DNA from: an uncultured Bacillaceae bacterium
Lineage (GTDB): Bacteria; Bacillota; Bacilli; Bacillales; Caldibacillaceae
NCBI GenBank assembly: GCA_937934645.1
Contig: CALGYZ010000054.1
Span: 1-64,000, forward strand
Direction: 5' to 3'
DNA length: 64,000 nucleotides
Made by a program: the position numbers and the translations under genes. Shown piece after piece: positions 62,337 through 64,000 of this stretch. The notes beneath the pieces were generated by a model, which saw only the letters and a list, made by a program, of their open reading frames with translations, was not told the origin of the DNA and ran no database searches. The stretch's first letter is position 1. Each line of letters begins with the position of its first letter.

Positions 62337-62768
62337 ATGAATTTGGAGAAAGTAAAGGACGTTATGACCCGGAATGTTCAAACTTGTACAATGTTGGATA
62401 ATATTTATGAAGTTGCCGTAAAAATGAAACAGTACAATATTGGTGCTGTTCCTGTAGTTCATGAGGGACGGATAGCAGGGATCATTACCGACAGGGATCT
62501 TGTTTTGAGAGGATATGCAGAAAAAAATCCGGGCTCAACAAAGGCGGAAAAAGTTATGACGAGTAATGTGATTACGGTCCAGGAAGAAGACACTGTAAAT
62601 GAAGCGGTGCGGTTAATGGAGAAATACAGTATCAGAAGATTACCGGTTCTTGCCGGGGAGGAGCTTAGCGGGATCCTATCGTTAACGGATATTACAAGAG
62701 ATGATTATGCGAAGGCAGTTCCGGAAAAAATAACCGAAGAGGAAGAAACGGAACAGTTTTTACATTAG
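62337..62768 (+). CDS. ylbB: YlbB-like CBS-domain protein
   Basis: The 143-residue protein is a pair of CBS domains: DVMTRNVQTCTMLDN to GIITDRDLVLRG, then VMTSNVITVQEEDT to GILSLTDITRDD, with an acidic tail. Stand-alone CBS pairs bind adenine nucleotides; the ligand here is unknown. The ATG at 62337 follows AAGGAGGAAT. Confidence 0.92.
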   Translation: MNLEKVKDVMTRNVQTCTMLDNIYEVAVKMKQYNIGAVPVVHEGRIAGIITDRDLVLRGYAEKNPGSTKAEKVMTSNVITVQEEDTVNEAVRLMEKYSIRRLPVLAGEELSGILSLTDITRDDYAKAVPEKITEEEETEQFLH

Positions 62769-62793
62769 GGAATTTTCTTCATATACGCGGATT

Positions 62794-62825
62794 ACGAAGC
62801 ACAAAAGAGGGTGCTTCGTTTTTTT
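62794..62825 (+). terminator. Terminator of ylbB
   Basis: A nine-bp stem ACGAAGCAC/GTGCTTCGT with an eight-base loop is followed by a T run. Confidence 0.9.
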
Positions 62826-62936
62826 ATATAGCCCAAAAAATGGTATAATAAAATATAAATTAACGGCGAATGGTTTTGAATACAGGCTGCCGGTTTGTTT
62901 TTCTTTGATTTACCGGTATGGGCAGGAGGGAGTCTG

Positions 62937-63992
62937 CTGAAAGCATTAATACGCATTTTGGTGTTGATCACTGGTATCATATTCATTGTGTTCTCCTTTA
63001 ACTCTTTCAAACAAAAAGAAGACGAGATCATAGAACATGAAAGGGAGATTGTGGAAAGCCGGAAGCTGGAAATAGAAGAAGAAATGAAAGAAAAAAATGA
63101 AAAAAGACCGGAAACCGGAGTTTCAACGTTTATCGGAGGGTCTGTTCAGTCTTTTAAGGAGAAGTATGGTGAACCGTCAAGGGTTGAACCTTCTTATTAC
63201 GGATACATGTGGTACATTTATAATGAAGGGGAAACATATATGCTTGCCGGTGTGCTGCGTGACCGTGTTGTAACGGTTGCAGTGGCAAGCAAAGATATTG
63301 ATACGAACCCCTTTCAAATCGGGGAAAATCTTGAATCAGTATACCGGAAAGTTTCAATGCAGAGTGAAGTGGTCCTGAAAAATGACCACGGCATATACCG
63401 GTTTGAGTTATTTGAAGATGATCTGAACACAAAGCCGCTAATTACCCTTGGTGATCTTTATGTCCAACTGTATTTTGACCGTTTTACCGGTGAAATTATG
63501 TTTATCCGTTTTCTGGACGGTTACACACTGATTAAACACCGCCCGTATGATATGACTTACCGTGGTGACTTAATTGAAAGTGAACCATTAACAGATGATG
63601 AATACAAATTGGCGGATAAAGCAGCGGAAAGGCAAATTTTTGAACTGACTAATATTGTCCGGAAGAAATATAATTTGGCTCCTTTGGTCTGGGATGAAGA
63701 TTTAAGTAAAATTGCTTATCATTACAGTCTTGAAATGCATGATAATGAAAACACAACGGAAAAAGACCGCCCGGATGAAGACTTGGCCGGCCGTTTGGAT
63801 AAAAATAACGTATTATATGAATATGCAGGTGAAAATGTTGCATATCATTATACTGACAGTATAGCGGCTGTCAGCGGCTGGCTGAACAGCAAAAAACACC
63901 GGGAAACCATGCTAAATGAACATTTTACCCATATGGGCACCGGTGTGTATAAAAAGTTTTATACGGAAAACTTTGTGGAAAGGCCCCGGTAA
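62937..63992 (+). CDS. ylbC: YlbC-like CAP-domain protein
   Basis: The protein of about 351 residues has an N-terminal membrane anchor (LIRILVLITGIIFIVFSF), a charged coiled-coil stretch of some 40 residues, a CAP-associated domain (from SFKEKYGEPSRVEPSYYGYMW), and a C-terminal CAP/SCP-like domain (LTNIVRKKYNLAPLVWDEDLSKIAYHYS, AGENVAYHY, HRETMLNEHFTHMGTG). The function is unknown. The only good ribosome-binding site, AGGAGGG (62924-62930), points to a CTG at 62937, or less well 62934. An in-frame TTG at 62895 has no such site. The stop at 63990-63992 lies just inside the window. Confidence 0.88.
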   Translation: MKALIRILVLITGIIFIVFSFNSFKQKEDEIIEHEREIVESRKLEIEEEMKEKNEKRPETGVSTFIGGSVQSFKEKYGEPSRVEPSYYGYMWYIYNEGETYMLAGVLRDRVVTVAVASKDIDTNPFQIGENLESVYRKVSMQSEVVLKNDHGIYRFELFEDDLNTKPLITLGDLYVQLYFDRFTGEIMFIRFLDGYTLIKHRPYDMTYRGDLIESEPLTDDEYKLADKAAERQIFELTNIVRKKYNLAPLVWDEDLSKIAYHYSLEMHDNENTTEKDRPDEDLAGRLDKNNVLYEYAGENVAYHYTDSIAAVSGWLNSKKHRETMLNEHFTHMGTGVYKKFYTENFVERPR

Positions 63993-64000
63993 AAACCGGG

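Noticed and set aside
1..64000. CRISPR arrays, insertion sequences, prophage, toxin-antitoxin or defence genes
   Set aside because: No regularly spaced repeats, transposase motifs, integrase, phage structural genes or defence-type domains were found; the window is core chromosome.

Overview
The window is about 64 kb of chromosome from a low-GC, endospore-forming member of the Bacillaceae. Spore genes (a GerA-type germination operon, an alpha/beta SASP, a SleB-like cortex hydrolase, YlaJ, a Spo0E-type phosphatase), CtsR-controlled clpE, RNase J1 with RpoY, and a caa3 oxidase cluster all point there. From the clpE region at about 20 kb to the right end, gene order follows a compressed version of the B. 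subtilis 168 map from roughly spo0E/kinD to ylbC, as I remember that map, with many genes missing in between. There is no phage, insertion sequence, CRISPR array or obvious island, and I found no wholly new multigene system. What is unusual lies inside otherwise familiar genes and in the gaps between them.

Layout. 0-4.3 kb: the end of a tRNA-Val gene and a leftward germinant-receptor operon in gerK order (A-C-B). 4.4-12.4 kb: a small membrane protein, release factor 3, a SwrC-like RND pump, a TerC-family Mn exporter under a yybP-ykoY Mn riboswitch, a SASP gene and a KtrB/KtrD potassium channel. 12.4-18.3 kb: a B12-type radical SAM protein, a C39-like peptidase, an AsnB-type asparagine synthetase whose glutaminase site is altered at three key positions, and a membrane acyltransferase. 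18.6-27 kb: a decayed sporulation-type histidine kinase, an intact Spo0E-type phosphatase, clpE, ykvI, a CPBP protease, ykvS, ykvT and a decayed short-chain dehydrogenase. 27-35 kb: a lone ptsH, ykwC, the CheW-like half of a CheV, ykyB, ykuE, a glutaredoxin, ykuJ, darB, ccpC, ktrC and rpoY-rnjA. 35-42.6 kb: a possible 23-residue basic peptide gene, peptide deformylase, pdhABCD (E2 carries two nearly identical lipoyl domains) and the dual-function RNA SR1/SR1P. 42.7-50 kb: yktA, suhB, ylaF, typA, ylaH, ylaI, ylaJ, ylaL, ylaN and ftsW. 50-64 kb: pycA, divergent ctaA and ctaB, ctaCDEFG, a DUF420 gene, ylbA, ylbB and ylbC.

How the genes fit together. PDH, PycA, CcpC, HPr and SR1P form a central-carbon hub. 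CtaA and CtaB make heme A for the CtaCDEF oxidase and CtaG helps assemble it; the ctaB-ctaC gap holds two hairpins and a near-consensus cre site. KtrC, a KtrD-like channel and DarB link potassium to c-di-AMP. RnjA/RpoY, TypA, RF3 and Def serve RNA and protein turnover. Two pseudogenes with several lesions each and a CheV lacking its receiver domain show active gene decay. Many genes start with TTG or GTG behind strong ribosome-binding sites, and starts were chosen on that basis. Comparisons with B. subtilis proteins are from memory; no search was run.
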